DNA of 64,000 nt, from assembly GCA_963697705.1 (NCBI GenBank), contig CAVOPA010000009.1, positions 124,001 through 188,000 of the forward strand. Reading direction: 5' to 3'. Numbering within the stretch: position 1 is the first letter of the stretch; each line of letters begins with the position of its first letter. Both the position numbers and the translations under genes were made by a program. Positions 34,195 to 40,956 of the stretch are shown one piece after another. The stretch is from CAVUCH01 sp963697705 (lineage in GTDB: Bacteria; Acidobacteriota; Vicinamibacteria; Vicinamibacterales; JAENWD01). The notes beneath the pieces were generated by a model that made no database searches, was not told the DNA's origin, and saw nothing but the letters and a program-made list of their open reading frames with translations.

Positions 34195-35860
34195 CGCGGC
34201 TCTTTTCTCGGCCGCTTGACGAGGCGTGTGCCGGCGGGACCGTCCTCGTTACCCCCACGCTCCGGGGGAGCCGGCGGGATCACGATCTCCTCGCTGCGTC
34301 CCGGTACCGGCAACGGCTCCTGCCCTGGCCGCGGAGGGCGGTCGGGACCTGGTGGTGGCGCATCCGGACCCGGCTCCTGGCCGCGGCGTCGGTCTGGGGG
34401 CGCGGAGCGGGGATGCGGCGGTCCGGCTGGTGCGATGCGATCGTCCCACGCGGCTCGACCGCGAGGGCGCACATCGCCTCCGCGGGGAGCCGGCCGGTCC
34501 TCTCGCGGCGGACGGTCGCGAGTATCGCCGCCATCGCGCCCACGCGGGCGGCTGTCGTCAGGCCGATGTCGGTCTCGCGGCGCGCCACCCGGCGGCTGAT
34601 GTTCCGGACGCCATGCAGGGCGCGGCCCGCGATCGTCCTTCGGCCGCGGGCGATCTCGATCGCGCGTGTCACGCGGGCGATCGTCACGGGGCCGCGTCCT
34701 TCCGGCCGGCCGCGGTTCTCGAACGGGCGGTCGCCGCGCGGCGGGTATGCCGTCGGACGATCGCGCGTGTCGCGTGGTCGATCGTCGCGCGGGCCGCGTC
34801 CTTCCGGCCGGCCGCGGTTCTCGAACGGGCGGTCGCCGCGCGGCGGGTATGCCGTCGGGCGATCGCGCGTGTCGCGTGGTCGGTCGTCACGGGGGCCGCG
34901 TCCTTCCGGCCGGCCGCGGTTTTCGAACGGGCGGTCGCCGCGCGGCGGGTATGCCGTCGGGCGATCGCGCGTGTCGCGCGGTCGGTCGTCACGGGGGCCG
35001 CGTCCTTCCGGCCGGCCGCGGTTTTCGAACGGGCGGTCGCCGCGCGGGGGGTATGCCGTCGGGCGATCGCGCGTGTCGCGCGGTCGGTCGTCGCGGGGGC
35101 CGCGTCCTTGCGGCCGGCCGCGGTTTTCGACCGGGCGGTCGCCGCGCGGGGGGTATGCCGTCGGGCGATCGCGCGTGTCGCGTGGTCGGTCGTCACGGGG
35201 GCCGCGTCCTTCCGGCCGGCCGCGGTTTTCGACCGGGCGGTCGCCGCGCGGGGGGTATGCCGTCGGGCGATCGCGCGTGTCGCGCGGTCGGTCGTCACGG
35301 GGGCCGCGTCCTTCCGGCCGGCCGCGGTTTTCGAACGGGCGGTCGCCGCGCGGGGGGTATGCCGTCGGGCGATCGCGCGTGTCGCGCGGTCGGTCGTCGC
35401 GCGGGCCACGCCCCTCCGGCCGGCCGCGGTCCTCGACGGGGCGCCCTTCAGGGCGCGCGCGGGCACGATTGTCGTACGGCGCCTTCGTGCGGGGAGGGAG
35501 CGCAGGCGGCGGCTGCGTCGTGTCGCCTGGCCGATCGCCCTGCGACTTCCGATCGAAGCGCTCCTGCCGCCGCGCGGCGTTCTTCGCCTTGCGCTCGAGC
35601 TCGAAGCGTTCACGCGGGTCGCGATGGTCGCCGCCGGGCCGCCACCCCTTGTCACGACGCTCACGCGCTTCGCGCCCCTCGCGACCGGCGTGCTCGGGCG
35701 AATCCCACAAGGTTCCGCGCGCGAACCAGCGCATCACGGCGCTCGGGTGCTTCTTCCGGAGCTGCTCGAACGTCGGCTGCAGGTCCTCGCGTGTGCTCGC
35801 GCGGAACGCCGTCGGCAGGTTGTCGACGAGGATCGTCCAGTACGCGTAGCGCGGGGGCAT
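34191..35860 (-). CDS. Arg/Pro/Asp-rich tandem-repeat protein, apparent frameshift near 34690
   Basis: A conserved-looking N-terminus (about 75 residues, MPPRYAYWTILVDNLPTAFR followed by EQLRKKHPSAVMRWFARG) leads into a disordered, highly charged region with seven complete 34-residue repeats. After the seventh, a G-run on the given strand has four Gs (34688-34691), whereas copies of the same sequence variant have five, so the frame shifts. Read in the shifted frame, the protein keeps the same R/P/D/G composition and ends with SEEIVIPPAPPERG and a basic tail at 34191, exactly overlapping the Dabb start by ATGA. Restoring one base gives a protein of about 556 residues. It starts two bases after the response-regulator stop. 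No enzymatic domain is seen; an RNA-binding or condensate-forming role is speculation. Confidence 0.75.
34709..35422 (-). repeat. Seven tandem 102-bp in-frame coding repeats
   Basis: Seven consecutive 102-bp units encode a 34-residue repeat of the form RPEGRGPRDDRPRDTRD followed by RPTAYPPRGDRP[FV]ENRG. An eighth, partial copy carries the frameshift. Units differ by only a few bases (for example EGR/QGR, FEN/VEN and synonymous changes), which points to recent expansion or homogenisation. Each unit has ten Arg, five Asp, two Glu, seven Pro and single Tyr and Phe residues. The array makes several frames open on both strands, so long overlapping antisense frames here are artefacts. Confidence 0.95.
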
Positions 35861-35862
35861 CG

Positions 35863-37248
35863 TCAGCTCCGTTCCAGGCGCTTCAGCTTCTCGACCAACG
35901 TCGTGCGCTTCAGATTCAGCAATCGCGCCGCGGCACCTTTGTTGCCGTTGGTGCGCTCGAGCGAGCGTCGAATCATCTCACGTTCGATGCCGGCGATGAA
36001 GCTGTCGAAGTCCAGGCCCTCGTCTGGAAACGGCAGGCCGGCCACGGTCGGAGGCCCGTCGGCGGCCTGCTGGATTTCGGGCGGCAGATCGATGCCTTCG
36101 ACCTGCGTGCGCCCTCCGGACAGCGCGACCGCCCGCTCCACGGCGTTTTCGAGCTGCCGGATGTTTCCCGGCCACGAGTACGCCATCAGGGCGCGCGTCG
36201 CCGCTTGCGAGATGGTCATCATCGGCCGGTTGCCTTCGGTGCAGAACTTCTGGAGGAAATGGCGGACGAGCGGGGGGATGTCTTCCTTGCGCTCGCGCAG
36301 CGCCGGCAGCCGCACGGGGATGACGTTCAGGCGGTAGAACAGGTCTTCCCGGAAGGTACTGTCCGCGACCATCCGGTGCAGATCGGCGTTGGTCGCGGCG
36401 ATCACGCGCACGTCCACCTTCATCGTGTGCGAATCCCCGACCCGCTCGAACTCCCGCTCCTGGAGCACGCGGAGCAGCTTGGTTTGGAGCGGCATGCTCA
36501 TCGTACCGACTTCGTCGAGGAAGAGCGTGCCCCGGTGGGCCTGCTCGATGCGTCCCTGGCGCGTGCCGATCGCCCCGGTGAAGGCGCCACGCACGTGCCC
36601 GAACAGCTCGGCCTCGAGCAGCGTCTCGGGGATCGCGCTGCAATTGATCGCGACGAATCGCTGCGCCCGCCGGGGGCTGTTGTGATGAATCGCGCGCGCG
36701 ACCACCTCCTTGCCCGTGCCCGTCTCGCCCATCACCAGGATGGTGCTCGCGGTCGGCGCAACCGTTTCGAGCAGTTGAAACAGGTCGCGCATCGACCGGC
36801 TGCGCCCGACGATGCCCTCGAATTGGTAGCGCTCCTGCAGCTGCGCGCGCAGGTACGCGTTCTCCGACTTCAAGCGCCGTTGCTCGAGCGCGGCGTTCAG
36901 CGCGTGCATCAACTCTTCGAATTGGAACGGCTTGGTGACGAAATCCGTCGCGCCGCGCTTGATGACGCCGACTGCGTCGCGCACGGTCCCATACCCGGTG
37001 ATCACGATCGCGATGATGTCCGGGTAGCGCTCGACGGCGGCGTCGATCACCTGCACGCCATCGATGCCGGGCAGGCGCAAATCGGTGACGAGGATGTCGA
37101 AGGCGAAATCGGCGAGCGCCTGGACGGCGCGCTCACCCGTCTCTGCCTGCACGACGACAAACCCCTGATCGGCGAGACGCTCTGCCACCGCTTCTCTGAG
37201 CAGTGCCTCGTCCTCGACGAGCAGTAAATGAGTTGTCGTATCAGGCAT
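35863..37248 (-). CDS. Sigma-54-dependent response regulator (NtrC/PrsR-like)
   Basis: This is a 461-residue complete NtrC-type activator. The receiver (1-120) has Asp56 in VTDLRLP, the Thr switch in ITGYG, and Lys106 in VTKPF. The AAA+ domain has Walker A GETGTGKE (174-181), the sigma-54-binding GAFTGA (221-226), Walker B LFLDEVG (243-249) and the WPGNIRQLEN element. A Fis-type HTH with a Leu-rich end (NKGAAARLLNLKRTTLVEKL) closes the protein. The start is the ATG at 37248. It heads an operon with the repeat protein and the Dabb gene. The partner kinase is not adjacent in the usual way; the hybrid kinase at 39247-40803 or the orphan DHp protein at 37573 are candidates. Confidence 0.95.
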   Translation of the reverse strand: MPDTTTHLLLVEDEALLREAVAERLADQGFVVVQAETGERAVQALADFAFDILVTDLRLPGIDGVQVIDAAVERYPDIIAIVITGYGTVRDAVGVIKRGATDFVTKPFQFEELMHALNAALEQRRLKSENAYLRAQLQERYQFEGIVGRSRSMRDLFQLLETVAPTASTILVMGETGTGKEVVARAIHHNSPRRAQRFVAINCSAIPETLLEAELFGHVRGAFTGAIGTRQGRIEQAHRGTLFLDEVGTMSMPLQTKLLRVLQEREFERVGDSHTMKVDVRVIAATNADLHRMVADSTFREDLFYRLNVIPVRLPALRERKEDIPPLVRHFLQKFCTEGNRPMMTISQAATRALMAYSWPGNIRQLENAVERAVALSGGRTQVEGIDLPPEIQQAADGPPTVAGLPFPDEGLDFDSFIAGIEREMIRRSLERTNGNKGAAARLLNLKRTTLVEKLKRLERS

Positions 37249-37265
37249 CTACGGGGCGTCAGCAT

Positions 37266-37293
37266 CTTGACGGCGGGTTACTGCCGGGTCAAG
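37266..37293. promoter_or_regulatory. Imperfect dyad in the divergent promoter region
   Basis: CTTGA (37266-37270) and TCAAG (37289-37293) bracket an imperfectly symmetrical GC-rich centre (CGG...CCG). The dyad lies between the start of the response regulator (minus) and the HTH gene (plus), where an operator would be expected. The binding protein is unknown; the small HTH protein next door or the response regulator itself are possible. Confidence 0.35.
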
Positions 37294-37360
37294 GTCAACC
37301 ATAGATCTACAGCCGTCCCGGCGAGGCTCCGATACTGCTAGCGTCTGGAGGAAAGAACAC

Positions 37361-37576
37361 GTGGAACGTAGAGCTATCTCAATCGCCCAGGCCTGCACAT
37401 CGGTTGGTGTGAGCCGTCGCACCATCTACAACTGGATGTCCGCCGGCAAGGTGCAATACGTCCGGACGGCCGGCGGTGCAGTACGGATCTTCGAGGACTC
37501 GCTCTGGCGCCGTCCCGAGGCGTCCGACAGCGAGGTCGCGGCGACCAGCCGGATCGGCGCCCCGGACGCCTCATGA
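37361..37576 (+). CDS. Small helix-turn-helix (MerR/excisionase-like) DNA-binding protein
   Basis: This is a 71-residue protein consisting almost only of a winged-helix excisionase-type domain: ISIAQACTSVGVSRRTIYNW forms the HTH, followed by the wing MSAGKVQYVRTAGGAVRIFE. A short polar tail ends the protein. The start is the GTG at 37361, preceded by a strong Shine-Dalgarno GGAGGAAAG (from 37347) six bases away. Its stop overlaps the next ATG (37573-37576). It is divergent from the sigma-54 response regulator across a short intergenic region with a dyad. Local autoregulation is plausible; no integrase or phage gene is nearby, so a true excisionase role is unlikely. Confidence 0.8.
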   Translation: MERRAISIAQACTSVGVSRRTIYNWMSAGKVQYVRTAGGAVRIFEDSLWRRPEASDSEVAATSRIGAPDAS

Positions 37577-37833
37577 GAGCAGCCGCTGTCGTGGACGTAC
37601 CCCGCGCTGAAGACGACGCCGCGCCGCTGCGCATGCTGTTCCACCGGCTGAACAACCAGCTGGGGATCATCCTCGCGCACGCCGAGCTGCTCGAGGCCAA
37701 GGCCACCGACGACGCCTATCGTGCGCGGGCGGCGCAGGTCGTGTCGAGCGTGCTCGACGCGCTCAGCACGGCGCGTGACATTCGCACCCAGACGGGCGCC
37801 GAGCGCCCCGACGAAGTCGGCCTCGGTCTCTAG
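37573..37833 (+). CDS. Orphan histidine-kinase dimerisation (DHp-like) domain protein
   Basis: This is an 86-residue protein in which residues of about 18-70 resemble the H-box helix pair of NtrB-type kinases: LFHRLNNQLGIILAHAELLE, compared with the family pattern H-x-[IL]-N-N-x-L-x-x-I. No HATPase domain follows before the stop, so it cannot autophosphorylate on its own. It could act as a histidine phosphotransfer protein, a dimerisation partner or an inhibitor of a full-length kinase. The ATG overlaps the HTH stop (ATGA), so the two small genes form one operon. Whether the helix pair really carries a phosphorylatable His is not proven. Confidence 0.65.
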   Translation: MRAAAVVDVPRAEDDAAPLRMLFHRLNNQLGIILAHAELLEAKATDDAYRARAAQVVSSVLDALSTARDIRTQTGAERPDEVGLGL

Positions 37834-38401
37834 AGAGCGCGGTCTTTCGAGAGCCCGCCCGGAGCACCGGCGGGCTGACCCGCCCCTGCTCTCTCTCCCG
37901 GACCCGCACGCCAGTCGTCGATCGTTCCGCTCCGCTGGCGTGGTCGCCACGCCAGCGGCAATTCCTGCAGCAGGCTCCCCAACAACGCGCCTGGATGCAG
38001 AGTGTCGCATGCCAGAATAGCAACCCGGTCGAATCTACATCCGTCATCCTGCGTTCTTCACGCAGGGTGCCGCCTTTCTCGTCACGCTGTCAAACGGCCT
38101 CCTCCGGCCCACTCCCGGCCGCCTCTCCGGACTCCTCGCCGCCCCCAGATTTGTAATCGACGCGTCAAAGTCTTGGCGATCTGGCCTGGCTCCACGACGC
38201 AGATTTGACGATCTTCCCATGACGGCGTGTTCTGTCGTCGCCATCGCTGCCGCCGGCACCCGTCGTCTAAGTGTCGTGTTTACTGGCCGTTGCGTGCATC
38301 TGCCCATGGCGGGCTGCCGGCGCACGGCCGGGCGGCCCGGCAGTGGTACCCCGGTTGCGATAGAGGCGGCATCGCAGATCGCGCCAAGGCGCCAAGGAGA
38401 C
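37834..38401. other. 568-bp intergenic region upstream of the sigma factor
   Basis: No convincing gene is seen. It contains an 8-bp hairpin close to the DHp stop (listed separately) and a small stem CCTGCG...CGCAGG around 38047-38065. An in-frame start for the sigma factor exists at 38219, but the 61 residues this would add have no similarity to sigma region 1, and a better start with a Shine-Dalgarno sequence lies at 38402. The promoter of the sigma factor is presumably here. Confidence 0.4.
37852..37876 (+). terminator. GC hairpin after the DHp gene
   Basis: AGCCCGCC (37852-37859) and GGCGGGCT (37869-37876) form a perfect 8-bp stem around a nine-base loop, 19 bp after the stop of the orphan DHp gene. 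There is no U-tract (the following bases are GACCCGCC), so it is only a probable terminator-like or stabilising structure. Confidence 0.4.
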
Positions 38402-39421
38402 ATGCAGATGGCACTCGAGACCGCAGCCCCCCCGGCCAATCGAATCGTCGCCGGGCTTCCTTTCGTCGAGGCACTGGCGCGGCGGATGGCGTCCACGATG
38501 CCGCACTCGATCGACCTTGGCGACCTGGTGCAAGATGGCGTGCTCGGTCTCATCGATGCGGCGAACCGCTTCGACGAGGCTCGCGGCATCAAGTTCGAAA
38601 CCTTCGCCGAACGGCGCGTGCGCGGTGCGATGATCGACGCATTGCGGAAGGACGCCTGGCCCCGCGGCGTTCGCCGCCAGCGCCGCGAGCTCGAAGCCGC
38701 CCGCGAGCAGCTGCGGCGCGAAAACGGCTGCGAGCCGTCGATCGCGGATCTGGCCGCCAAGCTTGGAAGCGACGAGAAGCGTTTGAGCCGGACAATCGTG
38801 CGGATCGCCACCATCGAATCGACCTCGCCGCTGGCCACGAGCGAGCCGGGCGACGAAGCGATGCTGCCCGCAGTGCTGCTGCCGTCGGAACCCGAGCGGC
38901 CGGACGTCGCCTACGAGCGCGGCGAGGTCGAGGGGCGAGTGCGTGCCGCGATCGAGGCGTTGCCGGCGCGTGAGCGGAAGGTCGTCGGACTCTACTACTA
39001 CGGCGAAGTGACGATGAAGGAGATCGGACGCGAGATCGGCGTCAACGAGTCGCGCGTGTCGCAGCTGCACGCCCGTGCGATTCGCCGCCTCCGCGACGCA
39101 CTCGGCAGCACCCTGGCCCCGGCCCAGGCCGCCGGCGTGCTGCGCTCGGCGGTGCTGCAGTTCATGCAGAAGCCCGCGCCCGCCAAGGTCGAGGCGATCC
39201 TGCCGGCGGCGGCCGCCGAGGCCTCCCCGACCGGCGTTGTCATTCCTTACGCCAGCGCGTCGCGCGCGGCGCGCAGCAAGTCGCCGAGACGGAACGGCTT
39301 TGCCAGCCAGCGGCAGCCGCTCTGCGCGAGGAAGCGCTCGGCGTCTGTGCCGGCGACATCGCCGGTGACGAATATCACGCGGCTGGCGAGCGCGGGCGAC
39401 GTGACCGCAATCGCGCGGTAG
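38402..39421 (+). CDS. FliA/WhiG-like (sigma-28 group) RNA polymerase sigma factor
   Basis: This is a 339-residue sigma-70-family group 3 factor. Region 2 contains DLGDLVQDGVLGLIDAANRF and IKFETFAERRVRGAMIDALR, the FliA-type 2.2-2.4 sequence. Region 3 (PRGVRRQRRELEAAREQL) and region 4 (LPARERKVVGLYYYGEVTMK and IGVNESRVSQLHARAIRRLR) follow. The start is the ATG at 38402 with AAGGAG six bases upstream. After region 4 it carries an unusual tail of about 105 low-complexity residues; FliA normally ends near here at about 240. The last 175 bp overlap the convergent histidine kinase gene. No flagellar genes are in the window, so it may serve a stress or envelope regulon. Confidence 0.85.
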   Translation: MQMALETAAPPANRIVAGLPFVEALARRMASTMPHSIDLGDLVQDGVLGLIDAANRFDEARGIKFETFAERRVRGAMIDALRKDAWPRGVRRQRRELEAAREQLRRENGCEPSIADLAAKLGSDEKRLSRTIVRIATIESTSPLATSEPGDEAMLPAVLLPSEPERPDVAYERGEVEGRVRAAIEALPARERKVVGLYYYGEVTMKEIGREIGVNESRVSQLHARAIRRLRDALGSTLAPAQAAGVLRSAVLQFMQKPAPAKVEAILPAAAAEASPTGVVIPYASASRAARSKSPRRNGFASQRQPLCARKRSASVPATSPVTNITRLASAGDVTAIAR

Positions 39422-40803
39422 AACGAGATCCCGTCTACCCGCGGCATCTTCAGATCGCAGATCACCAGATCGTAGGAGCGCTCGCCCACGCGGGCGAGCG
39501 CCTCTTCGCCGTCGCCCGCCCGATCGACCAGAAACCCCGCGTCGTTCAGCGCTTCGGCGACCGCCGCGGCGAGCGCCGGCTCGTCTTCCACGACGAGAAC
39601 GCGCGTCCCGGCCAGGGCCTCGAATGGAGGCTCGGTCGGTTCAGGCGCCGGCTCGCTCACCCGTCCCATCTTCATCGGGAACTCGACGAAGAACGATGCG
39701 CCCCGCCCCTGCGGCGACTCCACGCGAATGCGCCCGCCGTGTTCCTGGACGATCGCGTACGCGACCGTCAGGCCGAGCCCGGTGCCCTTGCCGACCTCCT
39801 TCGTCGTGAAGAAGGGGTCGAAGATCTTCGGCCGCACGTCGTCCGGCACGCCCGGGCCATCGTCGTTGATCTCGAGGACGATCGAGCCCTGATCGCGCTC
39901 GTGCCACGTGCGCACGACGAGCGTGCCGCGCCCGTGCGCCGAGAGCATGGCCTGCTCGGCATTGATCACGAGGTTCAGCAGCACCTGCTGCACCTGGTGT
40001 GCATCGGCGAACACCTGCGGGAGTCCGGACGCGAGCGCATCAATCACCGTGATGTTGGTGACGCGCTGTTCGTAGGCGCGCAGTGCGAGGGTGTCGCGCA
40101 CGACGTGGTTCAGATCCACCATCGAGCGCGTGCTCTGACGCTTGCGCGCGAAGGTGAGCAGGTTCCGCACGATTCTGGCCGCGCGCTCAGACTCACCGAG
40201 TATCGTGTCGATGCCGCGCCGGGTGGTCGCGTCTACCTCGCGGGCGGCGAGCCGTTCGGCCCAGGTCAGGATCGTCGCGAGCGGGTTGTTCAGCTCGTGG
40301 GCGACGCCTGAGATCGTCTGGCCGAGCGCCGCCAGCTTTTCCGCCTGCAGCAGCTGGTTGTACAGGTCCCGCGACTGATCATCGAGCTTCTTGCGCTCGC
40401 TCACATCACGCAGCAGCGCCTCCACGCGCAGCCGGCCCGACTCGTGCCGCTCTGCCCGCGCCGTGAGCTCCACCCAGACCGAGCTGTCGTCGGCGCGGCG
40501 CAGGCGGAGGAGGTGATCCGAGACCGACCCGTCCGTGGCGAGCCGCTCCAGGAAGGCGTCGCGCGCGCGCGGGTCCACGAAGCGCGCCGGATCGAACGGT
40601 CGGACGTCGCCTTCGGGCGTCTCCGTCGCGTAGCCGAACATCAATTTGAGGTGGGGATTGGCTGCCAGCGTGACGGTGTCGATCCGGCTGATGGTACCGA
40701 TGTACACGCCTTCGTGCACCGCCTCGAACAACCGCGCAAATGCCTCAGCGCGCGGATCGCGCGTCGCGGTCGTATACGGTACGGGGCTCCCGTCGCAATC
40801 CAC
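39247..40803 (-). CDS. Soluble hybrid histidine kinase (PAS-HisKA-HATPase-REC)
   Basis: This is a 518-residue cytoplasmic kinase. A PAS domain (about 18-135; EAVHEGVYIGTISRID, VELTARAER) is followed by HisKA with the phosphorylated His in ISGVAHELNNPLATILTWAE, HATPase_c with the N-box LLNLVINAEQAM, DDGPGVPDD and GKGTGLGLTVA, and a C-terminal receiver with the phospho-Asp in LVICDLKMPRVDG and Lys in WLAKPF. There is no membrane helix, so it senses an internal cue. The start is a GTG at 40803. Its 3' end overlaps the sigma-factor tail convergently. It lies 43 bp after a tiny gene that follows the copper ATPase, so it might be co-transcribed with copper export, but it could equally be the kinase for the orphan sigma-54 response regulator. 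Confidence 0.92.
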   Translation of the reverse strand: MDCDGSPVPYTTATRDPRAEAFARLFEAVHEGVYIGTISRIDTVTLAANPHLKLMFGYATETPEGDVRPFDPARFVDPRARDAFLERLATDGSVSDHLLRLRRADDSSVWVELTARAERHESGRLRVEALLRDVSERKKLDDQSRDLYNQLLQAEKLAALGQTISGVAHELNNPLATILTWAERLAAREVDATTRRGIDTILGESERAARIVRNLLTFARKRQSTRSMVDLNHVVRDTLALRAYEQRVTNITVIDALASGLPQVFADAHQVQQVLLNLVINAEQAMLSAHGRGTLVVRTWHERDQGSIVLEINDDGPGVPDDVRPKIFDPFFTTKEVGKGTGLGLTVAYAIVQEHGGRIRVESPQGRGASFFVEFPMKMGRVSEPAPEPTEPPFEALAGTRVLVVEDEPALAAAVAEALNDAGFLVDRAGDGEEALARVGERSYDLVICDLKMPRVDGISFYRAIAVTSPALASRVIFVTGDVAGTDAERFLAQSGCRWLAKPFRLGDLLRAARDALA

Positions 40804-40845
40804 TGGCCGCGATTATAAGCTCCGCAGGCGCGCACGCGGCCGGCG

Positions 40846-40956
40846 TCAACGTCTCGGTCCGAAGAAGAAGAGCAGGACCGCGGCGATGAGCGCGATGCCG
40901 CCGGCCGTGACGACGAGACGCGGGATGTCGGTGAGCATGACGGCCGCCTCGGTCAC
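40846..40956 (-). CDS. 36-residue single-helix membrane peptide (truncated cupredoxin-anchor-like)
   Basis: The reading frame starts at GTG 40956, forming GTGA with the stop of the copper ATPase (40953-40955), and ends at 40846. The peptide has a short N-terminus, one hydrophobic helix (LVVTAGGIALIAAVLLFFFG) and a basic end (PRR). Many copper-ATPase operons have a cupredoxin-domain protein right after copA whose N-terminal anchor looks like this helix ending in FFGPR. Here the stop comes just where the cupredoxin domain should begin, and no cupredoxin-like coding sequence follows. It is either a remnant or a genuine small protein partner of the ATPase. Confidence 0.6.
   Translation of the reverse strand: MTEAAVMLTDIPRLVVTAGGIALIAAVLLFFFGPRR

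Noticed and set aside
34709..35422. Regular repeats considered as a CRISPR array
   Set aside because: Units are 102 bp, directly adjacent without spacers, and in frame within a protein.
34226..37227. Very long plus-strand open frames across the repeat region and the response regulator
   Set aside because: They are antisense artefacts of GC-rich 102-bp repeats and strong codon bias; no domains, and the minus-strand genes have full motif support.
37361..37576. Excisionase of an integrated element
   Set aside because: No integrase, att-like repeat or phage gene is nearby; the gene is coupled to a DHp protein and divergent to a regulator.
38041..38220. Possible c-di-GMP (GEMM) riboswitch before the sigma factor, given the nearby cyclase
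   Set aside because: The GC-AA-A receptor pattern and tetraloop/receptor pair are absent; only a simple small hairpin is seen.
38219..38401. An N-terminal extension of the sigma factor by 61 residues
   Set aside because: The extension lacks sigma-like sequence and a ribosome-binding site, while the ATG at 38402 has AAGGAG at good spacing.
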